A stretch of 64,000 bases of DNA from Curtobacterium oceanosedimentum (GTDB lineage: Bacteria; Actinomycetota; Actinomycetes; Actinomycetales; Microbacteriaceae): NCBI RefSeq assembly GCF_020297365.1, contig NZ_JAIXIG010000011.1, forward strand, positions 1-64,000, in the 5' to 3' direction. How positions within the stretch are numbered: position 1 is the stretch's first letter; each line of letters starts with the position of its first letter. Shown here one piece after another: positions 49,303 to 57,320 of the stretch. Below the pieces are notes generated by a model. The model saw only the letters and a list, made by a program, of their open reading frames with translations. It did not search any database and had not been told where the DNA came from. Position numbers and translations under genes: made by a program.

Positions 49303-50082
49303 GTGCCTGAGGGCGACACCGTCTACCGGGCTGCGCGCCGCCTGCACACCGCCCTGGCGGGCAAGGTCCTGACGACGAGCGACTTCCGGGTCCCGGCGTT
49401 CGCGACCCTCGACCTGGTCGGCCGCACCGTCGACGAGGTCGTGCCCCGCGGCAAGCACCTGCTGCACCGCATCGGCGACCTGACCGTGCACTCACACCTG
49501 AAGATGGAGGGCCGGTGGGACGTCTACGCGCCCGGTGACCGGTGGCGTCGTCCGGCGCACCAGGCGCGGGCCGTCCTGGACGCCGAGGGGGTCTCGACCG
49601 TCGGGTTCACGCTCGGCGTGCTCGAGGTCATCCCGCGCGACCAGGAGTCCGAGGTCGTCGGACACCTCGGGCCGGACCTGCTCGGTCCGGACTGGGACGC
49701 CGACCTCGCCCTGGAGAACCTGACCCGCGACCCGGCCCGCCCGGTCGGGCTCGCGCTGCTCGACCAGCGGGTGCTCGCCGGCCTCGGCAACGTGTACCGG
49801 AACGAGCTCTGCTTCCTGCGCGGGGTGCTCCCCACCCGGCCGGTGGGCGAGGTGCGGGACCCGGCCCGGATGATCACGATGGCGCAGCGGTTGATCGTGG
49901 CGAACCGGGACCGCAGCGCCCGGGTCACGACCGGCGTCGACCGGCCGGGTTCGCGCTTCTGGGTCTACAACCGCCGCGGCAAGCCCTGTCTGCGGTGCCG
50001 GACGCCCATCCGGCACGGGGAGCTCGGTGACTCGGAGCTCACGCTGCGCGACACCTACTGGTGCCCGCGCTGCCAGACGTAG
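49303..50082 (+). CDS. nei2: Endonuclease VIII-like DNA glycosylase (Nei2)
   Basis: A 259-residue Fpg/Nei-family glycosylase for oxidised pyrimidines. After the initiator comes PEGDTVYRAARRLHTALAGK with Pro2/Glu3 as the catalytic N-terminus; GKHLLHRI and HLKMEGRWDVY follow; the C-terminal zinc finger is CLRCRTPIRHGEL...TYWCPRCQT. GTG start with GGAGG seven bases upstream. It is 50 bases downstream of lhr; the Lhr-Nei pair is conserved in actinobacteria, suggesting joint DNA repair. Confidence 0.95.
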   Translation: MPEGDTVYRAARRLHTALAGKVLTTSDFRVPAFATLDLVGRTVDEVVPRGKHLLHRIGDLTVHSHLKMEGRWDVYAPGDRWRRPAHQARAVLDAEGVSTVGFTLGVLEVIPRDQESEVVGHLGPDLLGPDWDADLALENLTRDPARPVGLALLDQRVLAGLGNVYRNELCFLRGVLPTRPVGEVRDPARMITMAQRLIVANRDRSARVTTGVDRPGSRFWVYNRRGKPCLRCRTPIRHGELGDSELTLRDTYWCPRCQT

Positions 50083-50095
50083 GGCCTCGGACGGC

Positions 50096-51130
50096 TCAGG
50101 CCGCCGGGCGGTCGGCCTGGGTGCGGCGACGGAGCGTGGCGTCGAGGACGGCCGGCGGGTCGTACTGCTGGTCGAGCCGGCCGACGTCGGTGCCGGGCGG
50201 GACGATGGCGTCGATGCGGTCGAGCACCTCGTCCGACAGCACCGTGTCCGCCCCGGCCAGCAGGTCGTCGAGCTGCTCCATCGACCGCGGCCCGATCAGG
50301 GCGCTCGTGACGCCCGGGTGCGCGATCGCGAACGCCATCGCGAGGTGGGTCATCCGGACACCCGTCTCCTCGGACAGGGCGACGACCTGCTCGACGGCGT
50401 CGATCCGGCGCTCGTCGCTGTTGTGCCGGAACATCTGCACGCGAGCCAGGTCGGACTGCTGCCCCTTGCGGAAGCGCCCGGTGAGCATGCCGCCGGCGAG
50501 CGGACTCCAGACGAGCGTGCCCATGCCGTACCGCTGCGCCACGGGCAGGACCTCGCGCTCGATGCCGCGGTTGAGGATCGAGTAGGTCGGCTGCTCGGTC
50601 CGGAAGCGCTCGAGACCGCGACGTTCCGAGGTCCACTGCGCCTCGACCTGCATCGAGGCCGGGAAGTCCGAGGACCCGATCGCGCGCACCTTGCCGCTGC
50701 GCACGAGGTCGGTGAGGGCGGAGAGGGTCTCCTCGAGGTCGACCGTGTCGTCCGGTCGGTGCGCCTGGTACAGGTCGATGTGGTCGGTCTGCAGGCGTCG
50801 GAGTGAGTCCTCGACCGCGGTCGTGATCCAGCGGCGCGAGTTGCCCCGACGGTTCGGGTCGTCACCCATCGGTCCGTTGAACTTGGTCGCGAGGACCACG
50901 TCGTCGCGGCGCCCCTTGAGGGCCTTGCCGACGAGGATCTCGGAACCGCCCTGCGAGTAGCGGTCTGCGGTGTCGATGATGTTGATGCCGGCGTCCAGCG
51001 CACGGTGCACGATCCGGATCGAGTCCTGCTCGTCCCCGTTGCCGATGCGACCGTCGGTGCCGAGCATCATCGCTCCGAGCGCGAAGGGGCTGACCTGGAT
51101 GCCGGTGCGTCCGAGTGTGCGGTAGTGCAT
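50096..51130 (-). CDS. Aldo/keto reductase
   Basis: A 344-residue AKR of the large YajO/AKR11-13 type. MHYRTLGRTGIQVSPFALGAMMLG at the start, FNIIDTADRYSQGGSE (catalytic Tyr of the DxxxxY region), KFNGPMG (catalytic Lys), HIDLYQAHRPD, and the C-terminal TSALIGPRSMEQLDDLL that binds NADPH. Acts on carbonyl substrates that cannot be named. Start ATG with AGGAGG seven bases upstream; expressed divergently from the TetR gene. Confidence 0.92.
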   Translation of the reverse strand: MHYRTLGRTGIQVSPFALGAMMLGTDGRIGNGDEQDSIRIVHRALDAGINIIDTADRYSQGGSEILVGKALKGRRDDVVLATKFNGPMGDDPNRRGNSRRWITTAVEDSLRRLQTDHIDLYQAHRPDDTVDLEETLSALTDLVRSGKVRAIGSSDFPASMQVEAQWTSERRGLERFRTEQPTYSILNRGIEREVLPVAQRYGMGTLVWSPLAGGMLTGRFRKGQQSDLARVQMFRHNSDERRIDAVEQVVALSEETGVRMTHLAMAFAIAHPGVTSALIGPRSMEQLDDLLAGADTVLSDEVLDRIDAIVPPGTDVGRLDQQYDPPAVLDATLRRRTQADRPAA

Positions 51131-51186
51131 GTTCGTGCCTCCTGTCGATGGCGGTCCACGGGTCCGTGCCGTACGCTGGCAGAAGT

Positions 51187-51224
51187 GGAACGCTCTTCCG
51201 GAACTATACGGAACCGCTTTCCGT
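51187..51224. promoter_or_regulatory. Two tandem operator dyads (AKR/TetR)
   Basis: GGAA-5-TTCC at 51187-51199 and ACGGAA-5-TTCCGT at 51208-51224, centres 23 bases apart, i.e. about two helical turns, in the 113-bp divergent region. Good candidate for cooperative TetR binding. Confidence 0.7.
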
Positions 51225-51243
51225 TTACGCAAGAGGAGATACT

Positions 51244-51789
51244 TTGCGCGCTGACGCCCGCCGCAACGCCGACGCCCTGACCGACGCCGCGAAGGCGGTC
51301 TTCGCCGACGACGGCGTCGACGCACCGGCGAAGGTGATCGCCGACCGCGCCGGCGTCGGGGTCGGGACGCTCTACCGGCACTTCCCGCAGCGGTCCGACC
51401 TGGTGGTCGCGGTCTTCCAGCGCGCGGTGGACGCCTGCGCCGACGCCGCCGACGAACTCGCGGCGACCCACGCGCCGGACGAGGCCCTGGCGCTCTGGCT
51501 GCAGCGCTTCACGGAGTTCATCGCGACGAAGCGCGGACTCGCGGCCGCGCTGCACTCCGGCGATCCCGCCTTCGAGGCGCTCCCCGAGTACTTCCTCGGT
51601 CGGCTCGGGGGCGCGCTGAGCAGCCTGCTCGACGCCGCGGCGCAGGCGGGGACGATCCGCCCGGACGTCGACGCCCCGCAGCTCCTGCACGCGGTGGCGA
51701 ACCTGTGCCACGGCGCCCCGACCCCGGAGCAGAGCCTGCTCATGGTCGGCCTGCTCGTCGACGGGCTCCGCTACCGCGCCACCGTCTGA
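51244..51789 (+). CDS. TetR-family regulator
   Basis: A 181-residue TetR protein. The HTH (ADARRNADALTDAAKAVFADDGVDAPAKVIADRAGVGVGTLYRHFPQRSDL) occupies residues 2-52. The ligand-binding domain follows with typical size. The start is TTG 51244 with GAGGAG five bases upstream. Divergent from the AKR gene, whose expression it probably controls through the dyads at 51187-51224. Convergent with the LysG gene. Confidence 0.93.
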   Translation: MRADARRNADALTDAAKAVFADDGVDAPAKVIADRAGVGVGTLYRHFPQRSDLVVAVFQRAVDACADAADELAATHAPDEALALWLQRFTEFIATKRGLAAALHSGDPAFEALPEYFLGRLGGALSSLLDAAAQAGTIRPDVDAPQLLHAVANLCHGAPTPEQSLLMVGLLVDGLRYRATV

Positions 51790-51808
51790 GCCACGATCGG
51801 TCCGGTGG

Positions 51809-52717
51809 TCACCGCGGTGGGTGCAGCCGCTCCGCCGCCGTGGCACGCACGGCATCGGTGACGCGCTCGAGCAGCGGTGACGCCAGGTTCCAACGCTGCC
51901 ACCAGAGCGCGACGTCGGCGTGTCGGCCCGGCGCGAGTTCGACCAGGACGCCGCGGTCGATCGCCTCGAGGCACTGCGCCTCGGGCAACAGCCCCCAGCC
52001 GAACCCGAGCGTCACCGCCCGGGCGAAGTCCGCCGACGTCGGGACGAAGTGGCGTGGCCCACCGGGAGCGTGCCCGAGGACCTGGCGCAGGTACCCCTGC
52101 TGCAGGTCGTCGTCGCGGTCGTAGTCGACGAGCGGGACCTCGTCGAGCCGCCGGAGCATCCGACGTTCGGTGCCGGTGCCGTCGAGGTAGCGCGCGACGA
52201 ACGCCGGGGACGCCACGGCGCGGTACCGGTCGATCCCGAGCGGCACGGACGAGCACCCCTGCACCGGGTCCGCCTCGGCCGTCACCGCCGCCATCACCGT
52301 GCCCGCGCGCAGGAGCTCCGCGGTGCGGTCCTGGTCCTCGCGGTGCAGGTCGAAGACCACCTCGGCGTCGGCCCGGACCAGCGCGAGGGCGTCGAGGAAC
52401 CAGGTGCCGAGCGAGTCGGCGTTCACGGCCAGCGGGATCGAGGGCACGGCCGGTCCGTCGTCGCCGAGGGCACTCGCGGTCTCCTCGTCGAGCAACCGGA
52501 CCTGTCGTGCGTGTCGGAGGACGACCTCGCCGTCGGCGGTGGGTCGCACCGGGGTCGTGCGCTGGAGCAGCACCCGCCCGACCTGCTGCTCCATCGACTT
52601 GATGCGCTGCGACACCGCGGACGGGGTGATCGACAGCGCGCGGGCCGCGGCGTCGAGGGTGCCGTGGTCGACCGCCGCGAGCAGCGTCTCGAGGTGTTCG
52701 CGCTGGAACCGGGGCAT
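51809..52717 (-). CDS. LysR-type regulator of the LysG/ArgP group
   Basis: A 302-residue LysR regulator. The N-terminal HTH has LETLLAAVDHGTLDAAARALSITPSAVSQRIKSMEQQVGR (residues 8-48) and the effector domain follows with LVDYDRDDDLQQGYLRQ. Sequence style and position opposite a LysE exporter identify it as the ArgP/LysG group, which senses lysine or arginine and activates the exporter gene. ATG 52717 has TAAGCT ending seven bases upstream. Confidence 0.9.
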   Translation of the reverse strand: MPRFQREHLETLLAAVDHGTLDAAARALSITPSAVSQRIKSMEQQVGRVLLQRTTPVRPTADGEVVLRHARQVRLLDEETASALGDDGPAVPSIPLAVNADSLGTWFLDALALVRADAEVVFDLHREDQDRTAELLRAGTVMAAVTAEADPVQGCSSVPLGIDRYRAVASPAFVARYLDGTGTERRMLRRLDEVPLVDYDRDDDLQQGYLRQVLGHAPGGPRHFVPTSADFARAVTLGFGWGLLPEAQCLEAIDRGVLVELAPGRHADVALWWQRWNLASPLLERVTDAVRATAAERLHPPR

Positions 52718-52780
52718 GCAGCGCAGCTTACGGTGCTGCAGGAACCTGAGCTGTACTGCATGCGGACCGGCCTCTAGCGT
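52714..52780. promoter_or_regulatory. Divergent lysG/lysE control region
   Basis: GCATGCAG at 52714-52721 and CTGCATGC at 52756-52763 make a widely spaced dyad. TAGCGT (52775-52780) ends six bases before the lysE GTG, and TAAGCT serves the regulator on the other strand. Confidence 0.55.
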
Positions 52781-52786
52781 CGGAGC

Positions 52787-53533
52787 GTGACCACACTCCT
52801 ACCCCTGCTCTCCGGCCTCGGCACCGGGCTCGCGCTGATCGTCGCGATCGGCGTGCAGAACACCTACCTGCTCCGACTCGCCGTCAGCGCCGGACTCCGG
52901 GTCGTCGTGGCGGCGGTCGTGGTGTGTGCCGCCTCGGACGCCGCGCTCATCATCGCCGGGGTGCTCGGGGTCGGCGTCGTGGTCGAGCGGTTCCCCGCGG
53001 CCGTCGTGGTGATCCGGTCCGTCGGCGCGGCGTTCCTGCTCACGTACGGGGTGCTCGCCGCCAGGCGGGCGCTGCGCCCGGCCGGGGACGCGATGCGGGT
53101 GACGGACGAGGCGGCGGACGACGGGGTCGTGCGGATCACCGCCGGGGCGGCGGGGGCGGCGGACGACGGGCTCGCGCACGCGACCACCGGCGCGACGGTC
53201 GCTGCGGGGCGGACGCGCACCGCGCCTCCCGGCCGCACGGTGACCATGCGCACGGCGGTGCTGACGATGCTCGTCTTCACGTGGGCGAACCCGCACGTGT
53301 ACCTGGACACGCTCGTGTTCCTGGGGTCCGTCGCGAACCAGCAGGGGCCGGACGACCGCTGGCTGTGGACGATCGGGGCCGTCGCGGCGAGCTGCGTGTG
53401 GTTCTCGGCCCTCGGGTTCGGCGGCCGGTTGCTGCGACCGCTGTTCGCGAAGCCGCTGACCTGGCGGGTGTTCGACGGTCTGGTCGCCGTGGTGATGCTC
53501 GGCTTCGGGGTGCTGCTGCTCGTCGGCGCGTAG
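52787..53533 (+). CDS. LysE/ArgO-type amino acid exporter
   Basis: A 248-residue LysE-family exporter for lysine/arginine. Helix 1 GLGTGLALIVAIGVQNTYLLR contains the family's GVQN signature; the later WANPHVYLDTLVFLGS motif is also typical. Five to six helices. The cytoplasmic loop after helix 3 is enlarged by some 45 Ala/Thr/Gly-rich residues (about 105-150), part of which is coded by a palindromic-element core (53215-53237). GTG start. Divergent from its likely activator. Confidence 0.93.
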   Translation: MTTLLPLLSGLGTGLALIVAIGVQNTYLLRLAVSAGLRVVVAAVVVCAASDAALIIAGVLGVGVVVERFPAAVVVIRSVGAAFLLTYGVLAARRALRPAGDAMRVTDEAADDGVVRITAGAAGAADDGLAHATTGATVAAGRTRTAPPGRTVTMRTAVLTMLVFTWANPHVYLDTLVFLGSVANQQGPDDRWLWTIGAVAASCVWFSALGFGGRLLRPLFAKPLTWRVFDGLVAVVMLGFGVLLLVGA

Positions 53534-53543
53534 CCCCTCGGCA

Positions 53544-53638
53544 ACAGCGGAGGAGCCCCGGGACAGCGGAGGACCATCGGGAGCAGTGCAAGTCCCCGAG
53601 ACAGCAGAGGACGATCCGGAGCAGTGCCGGCCCCCGGA
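53544..53638. repeat. Tandem ~38-bp repeats
   Basis: Two adjacent 38-base units (53563-53600 and 53601-53638) share ACAGC-GAGGAC, GGAGCAGTGC and CCCCG; a shortened unit (53544-53562) precedes them. Confidence 0.65.
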
Positions 53639-53639
53639 A

Positions 53640-53677
53640 CGGACACAGCACCGTGCGATCGCACGGTGCTGTGTCCG
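53640..53677 (-). terminator. Terminator after APC permease
   Basis: A 38-base perfect palindrome (17-bp stem with a GCGATCGC-type centre), 20 bases beyond the permease stop. It may also serve lysE from the other side. Confidence 0.8.
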
Positions 53678-53696
53678 GAACGGATTCGGAGCGGGG

Positions 53697-55172
53697 CTAC
53701 TGCATGCCCTGGCCGACGCGGCTGTGGCGGCGGCTGTAGCCGAAGTAGATCGCGAAGCCGATGGCCAGCCAGATGACGAACCGCAGCCAGGTCTCGACCT
53801 CGAGGTTCAGCATGAGCCAGAAGCACAGCACGGCCGAGATGATCGGCAGCACCGGCGACCACGGCACCCGGAAGGCACGCGGGGCGTCCGGCCGCGAGCG
53901 GCGCAGCACGATGATCCCGATCGACACCAGGACGAACGCCGACAGCGTGCCGATGTTGATCATGCCCTCGAGCTTGTCGACCGCGGTGAACCCGGCGAGC
54001 AGCGCCACGACGACGCCGGCGACGACCTGGACGCGCACCGGGGTCTGGGTCTTCGGGTTCGTCTTCGAGAACCAGCGCGGCAGCAGGCCGTCGCGGCTCA
54101 TCGAGAACACGATGCGCGACAGACCGAGCAGCAGCACCATGACGACCGTGGTCAGGCCGATCAGGGAGCCGATGGCGATGATGCCGGCGGCCCACGGCAG
54201 CCCGACGATGTCGAATGCCGACGCCAGAGACGGCGCCTTCTCCTCTGCCAGGCGCTGGTAGGAGACCATGCCGGTGATGACGATGCTGACGCCGACGTAG
54301 AGCAGCGTCACGATGCCGAGCCCGATGAAGATGCCGCGGGGCAGGGTCTTCTGCGGGTTCTCGGTCTCCTCGGCGCTGGTCGCGACGACGTCGAACCCGA
54401 TGAAGGCGAAGAACACCAGCGATGCCGCGGCGAGCAGGCCGAAGACGCCGTACTGGGCGGGCTCCGCACCGGTGAACCAGGACACGAGCGACTGGGTCCA
54501 GACGCTGCCCTCGGCACCCTTGGTGGGTTCGGCCGGCGGGATGAAGGGGGTGAAGTTCGCGGCCTTGACGAAGAACGCACCGGCGACGATGACGAACACG
54601 ACGATCGCGACCTTGATGATCGTGATGACGGCCGACACCCGCGACGACAGACGGGTGCCGAACGCGAGCAGCACGGTGAAGATGCCGACGATGAGCACCG
54701 GGCCCCAGGTGAAGGGGATCGGGCCGAGCTGGATCGTGCTCGGCAGGGTCACGCCGAAGACGTCGAACGCGGTGCTGAGGTAGATGCCCCAGTACTTCGC
54801 GATCACGGCGCTGGCGGTGAGGGTCTCGAGGATGAGGTCCCACCCGACGATCCAGGCGAGCAGCTCGCCCATCGTGGCGTAGGTGAACGTGTAGGCCGAC
54901 CCGGCGACGGGGATCGTCGACGCGAACTCGGCGTAGCACATGATCGCCAGGCCGCAGGTGACGGCGGCGAGCAGGAACGAGACGATGACGCCCGGGCCGG
55001 CGAAGTTCGCGGCGGCGTTCGCGCCGACCGAGAAGATGCCGGCGCCGACGGCGACGGCGATGCCCATCGCGGCGATGTCGAACGTCTTGAGCGAGCGTTT
55101 CAGGGAGCGACCCTGCTCCTCGGAGTCGGCCAGTGAGGCCTCGATCGACTTGATGCGGATCTTGCTTGCCAT
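53697..55172 (-). CDS. APC-family amino acid permease (CAT-like)
   Basis: A 491-residue permease with about 12-14 helices. The first helix pair has FDIAAMGIAVAVGAGIFSVGA, the substrate-backbone-binding GAGIF motif of the APC superfamily; GSAYTFTYATMGELLAWIVGWDLILE and the size match the cationic-amino-acid-transporter (CAT, YhdG-like) group. The adjoining lysine/arginine export pair supports a basic amino acid substrate, but this is context only. Its promoter may be TTGCGT/TACTCT around 55210-55240, 18 bases apart. Confidence 0.9.
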   Translation of the reverse strand: MASKIRIKSIEASLADSEEQGRSLKRSLKTFDIAAMGIAVAVGAGIFSVGANAAANFAGPGVIVSFLLAAVTCGLAIMCYAEFASTIPVAGSAYTFTYATMGELLAWIVGWDLILETLTASAVIAKYWGIYLSTAFDVFGVTLPSTIQLGPIPFTWGPVLIVGIFTVLLAFGTRLSSRVSAVITIIKVAIVVFVIVAGAFFVKAANFTPFIPPAEPTKGAEGSVWTQSLVSWFTGAEPAQYGVFGLLAAASLVFFAFIGFDVVATSAEETENPQKTLPRGIFIGLGIVTLLYVGVSIVITGMVSYQRLAEEKAPSLASAFDIVGLPWAAGIIAIGSLIGLTTVVMVLLLGLSRIVFSMSRDGLLPRWFSKTNPKTQTPVRVQVVAGVVVALLAGFTAVDKLEGMINIGTLSAFVLVSIGIIVLRRSRPDAPRAFRVPWSPVLPIISAVLCFWLMLNLEVETWLRFVIWLAIGFAIYFGYSRRHSRVGQGMQ

Positions 55173-55271
55173 GGGGTGGATCCCGTCATCGGCTGGCGGC
55201 GGACCTCGGAAGAGTACTGGTGTACCACGGCGTCACGCAAAGCGTCCGCCCGGACGGTGGTCCGGTCCGGT

Positions 55272-55319
55272 GCCGGACGGGAGGCGCGGCGCAGGTCCGG
55301 CGCGTGCCGCCCGTCCGGC
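55272..55319. repeat. Palindromic element copy (imperfect)
   Basis: GCCGGACGGGAGGCGCGG and, after a spacer, GCCGCCCGTCCGGC; between the permease and HAD genes. Confidence 0.6.
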
Positions 55320-55338
55320 GGGTGGGCGGGTCGGTGGG

Positions 55339-55425
55339 CTGCTGCTCGCGTCAGCGCGCTGCTGCTTGCGTCGGCGTGCGCTGCTCGCGTCGGCGCGCTG
55401 CGCGGGTCAGCGCGCTGCGCGCCAG
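55339..55425. repeat. Tandem ~20-bp GC-rich repeat
   Basis: Units of the form GCTGCTGCTCGCGTCAGCGC repeat about four times with decay, running into the last codons of the HAD gene (stop at 55407). Confidence 0.6.
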
Positions 55426-56279
55426 TCCGCCAGGAAGCGGGCGCCCGCCTCGTCGTGGATCACGCCGTCGGGAGCGGTGAGCACCGGGTACGGGGTCGCC
55501 GGCACACCGTCGGCCGGGCGGACGTCGACGTGTGCGACGTCGTGCCCGTTCGCGTGCAGCCAGTCCGCCATCGCGTAGTCGCTGCGGGAGTCCCCCACGG
55601 TGCGCCAGGTGACCGGGAGCGCACCGTCGTGCCCGAGGAGCTCGAGCGAGCGCTCGGCGCCGAGGTCCTTGCCGCTGCGGTCGGACTCCACGTCGGTCGA
55701 GATGATCGTGGGGTCGATGCGCCACTGCACCGCACCGTCGGCGTCGGGCCGGACGTCGTCGAGACGGCGGACACCGAGGCCCCGGCGCTCGAGCGCGGCC
55801 ATCGCCTTCGCGTCGAACTCCGCCTGGCGGGCCAGGTAGGTGGCGTTCGGCACCTCGACGCGCTGCTCGATCGACACCATGGCGCGCTTCGTCTCGTCGA
55901 AGAACACCAGGTCGGCGTACTCGTCGCGGACGAGCTCGCGCATCTCGTCGGCGAAGTCGCGCGGGAGCGCCAGGTCGTCGGCGACGGTGAGCTCACCCAT
56001 GCCGCCGTCGTACTGCGGGCCGATCGAGCACCAGACCGCGCCCTTCTCGCACACCGCGTGCACCCGGCCGCCCTCGGCCAGGCCGCCCGCGAGCAGCGGA
56101 CCCACCACCTCGCTCCGGATGAACGCGTCGCTGCGTCCGGTGTTGAAGACGATCGGGATGCCCTCGGCGGCGAGCGCGACGAGGTCCGCCACGATGCTCG
56201 GGATCGCGATGGTGCGGGAGACGGGGCTCGCGATGGGCCCGTCGACGTCGAGCAGGAGGCCGAGACGAGGTGCGTTCAC
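55407..56279 (-). CDS. HAD-superfamily phosphatase
   Basis: A 290-residue HAD hydrolase. Motif I is LLLDVDGPI (Asp residues near 10-12), motif II is in IVFNTGRS, and the final VGDSRSDYAMADWL is motif IV. A large cap (VFFDETKRAMVSIEQ...) follows the Cof-type or mannosyl-phosphoglycerate-phosphatase layout; the substrate is unknown. GTG start at 56279 with GAGGAT ending six bases upstream. Confidence 0.85.
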   Translation of the reverse strand: MNAPRLGLLLDVDGPIASPVSRTIAIPSIVADLVALAAEGIPIVFNTGRSDAFIRSEVVGPLLAGGLAEGGRVHAVCEKGAVWCSIGPQYDGGMGELTVADDLALPRDFADEMRELVRDEYADLVFFDETKRAMVSIEQRVEVPNATYLARQAEFDAKAMAALERRGLGVRRLDDVRPDADGAVQWRIDPTIISTDVESDRSGKDLGAERSLELLGHDGALPVTWRTVGDSRSDYAMADWLHANGHDVAHVDVRPADGVPATPYPVLTAPDGVIHDEAGARFLADWRAAR

Positions 56280-56285
56280 CCGCCC

Positions 56286-56291
56286 ATCCTC
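56286..56291 (-). promoter_or_regulatory. -10-like GAGGAT, leaderless start
   Basis: Ends six bases before GTG 56279; overlaps the end region of the upstream hydrolase gene's intergenic gap. Confidence 0.4.
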
Positions 56292-56297
56292 TCGCAG

Positions 56298-57119
56298 TCA
56301 GCCGCGGGGCGAGACGGCGTGGGTGCGGACGCGGTCGACCAGGGCGAGCAGGGTGTCCGGGTCGGGCACGTGCCCCTGCCCCGGGACCTCGGCGAACTCC
56401 GAGCCGGGGACGGCGTCGGCGACGGCTGCGGCGGCCAGGCGCATCCACTCCAGGCTGTCGCTGCCGGCCCCGACGAGCACGGGGACGCCGACGGCTGCCG
56501 CGACACGTTCGGGCACCGCCAGGCCGTTCATCACCCGGACCTCGCGGCCGAGCACGTCCGCGTTGGCGACGAGTGCCCGCCAGAGCACCGTCTTCAGCCG
56601 CAGCGCCGTTGCCTGCCCCATCGGGACGCCGAGCACCTGCGTCAGGAACGCGCGGACCGCCTGGGCGCGACGGCCGGCTGCGACGTGCTCGTCGAGCAGG
56701 TCGGCGAAGACGACGTCGTCGGCGTGCGGGTCGACCGATGCGCGGTACGGCGGCTCCCACAGGACCGCTCCGTCGGCACGGAGGCCCGTGGCGAGTGCCT
56801 GCAGGACCACCCCGGCGCCGACGCAGATGCCCACGACGGTCACGGGGGCGCCGACGCTCTCGACGACCGCACGCAGGTCGTCGACCTCGCGCTCGATCGC
56901 CCACGGAGCCGTGTCCCCGCTCGCACCACGACCGCGGCGGTCGTAGGTCACGACGCGGTGGGCCGTCCCGAGCCCGGTGGACACGCTGTCCAGGTAGGGC
57001 GTGCCGCGGTGGTCGAATGCGCCGCCCACGACGACGACCGCAGGACCGTCCCCCGCCTCGGACACGGCGAGGGCGGTGCCGTCGGAGGAGGCGACCGTTC
57101 GGTCGACGGGAGGGAGCAT
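56298..57119 (-). CDS. Alpha/beta hydrolase
   Basis: A 273-residue alpha/beta-hydrolase-fold protein. VVVVGGAFDHRGTPY supplies the oxyanion region; YDRRGRGASGDT follows; the nucleophile elbow would be GICVGAG, with Cys in place of the usual Ser, and the terminal His lies in PGQGHVPDPD. A Cys nucleophile is less common but known in dienelactone-hydrolase-like proteins. ATG 57119 with AAGGA four to five bases upstream. Divergent from the membrane gene. Confidence 0.85.
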   Translation of the reverse strand: MLPPVDRTVASSDGTALAVSEAGDGPAVVVVGGAFDHRGTPYLDSVSTGLGTAHRVVTYDRRGRGASGDTAPWAIEREVDDLRAVVESVGAPVTVVGICVGAGVVLQALATGLRADGAVLWEPPYRASVDPHADDVVFADLLDEHVAAGRRAQAVRAFLTQVLGVPMGQATALRLKTVLWRALVANADVLGREVRVMNGLAVPERVAAAVGVPVLVGAGSDSLEWMRLAAAAVADAVPGSEFAEVPGQGHVPDPDTLLALVDRVRTHAVSPRG

Positions 57120-57286
57120 GGGGTCCTTCGAGAGGTGGTCGACGGCGTTGCGTCGAGGCCTCGGGCAGGCCGTGCGGGTACCGGTCCCCCGAGTGTCCCA
57201 GTGCCGGTGGTCCGTGTCTCCCCCCGGTTCCAGGGGCAGAACCGTCCGAGTCCCCCTCGACAGGGCACTTCCGCATGCCCTACGTT

Positions 57287-57302
57287 GAGTACACCTGTAC
57301 TC
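57287..57302. promoter_or_regulatory. Operator palindrome GAGTACA-CC-TGTACTC
   Basis: Perfect 7-bp dyad with a 2-base centre, 18 bases before the membrane gene's GTG. Probable site of the TetR regulator encoded two genes on. Confidence 0.75.
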
Positions 57303-57320
57303 ACAAAACTGGAGGAAGAC

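Noticed and set aside
44726-49495. 1589-codon open frame opposite lhr
   Set aside because: Antisense shadow; Lhr motifs are complete on the plus strand.
53544-53638. CRISPR array
   Set aside because: Units are directly adjacent, degenerate and without unique spacers; no cas genes are near.
53586-55136. 516-codon open frame opposite the APC permease
   Set aside because: His/Asp/Arg-rich shadow; it also covers the terminator and repeats.
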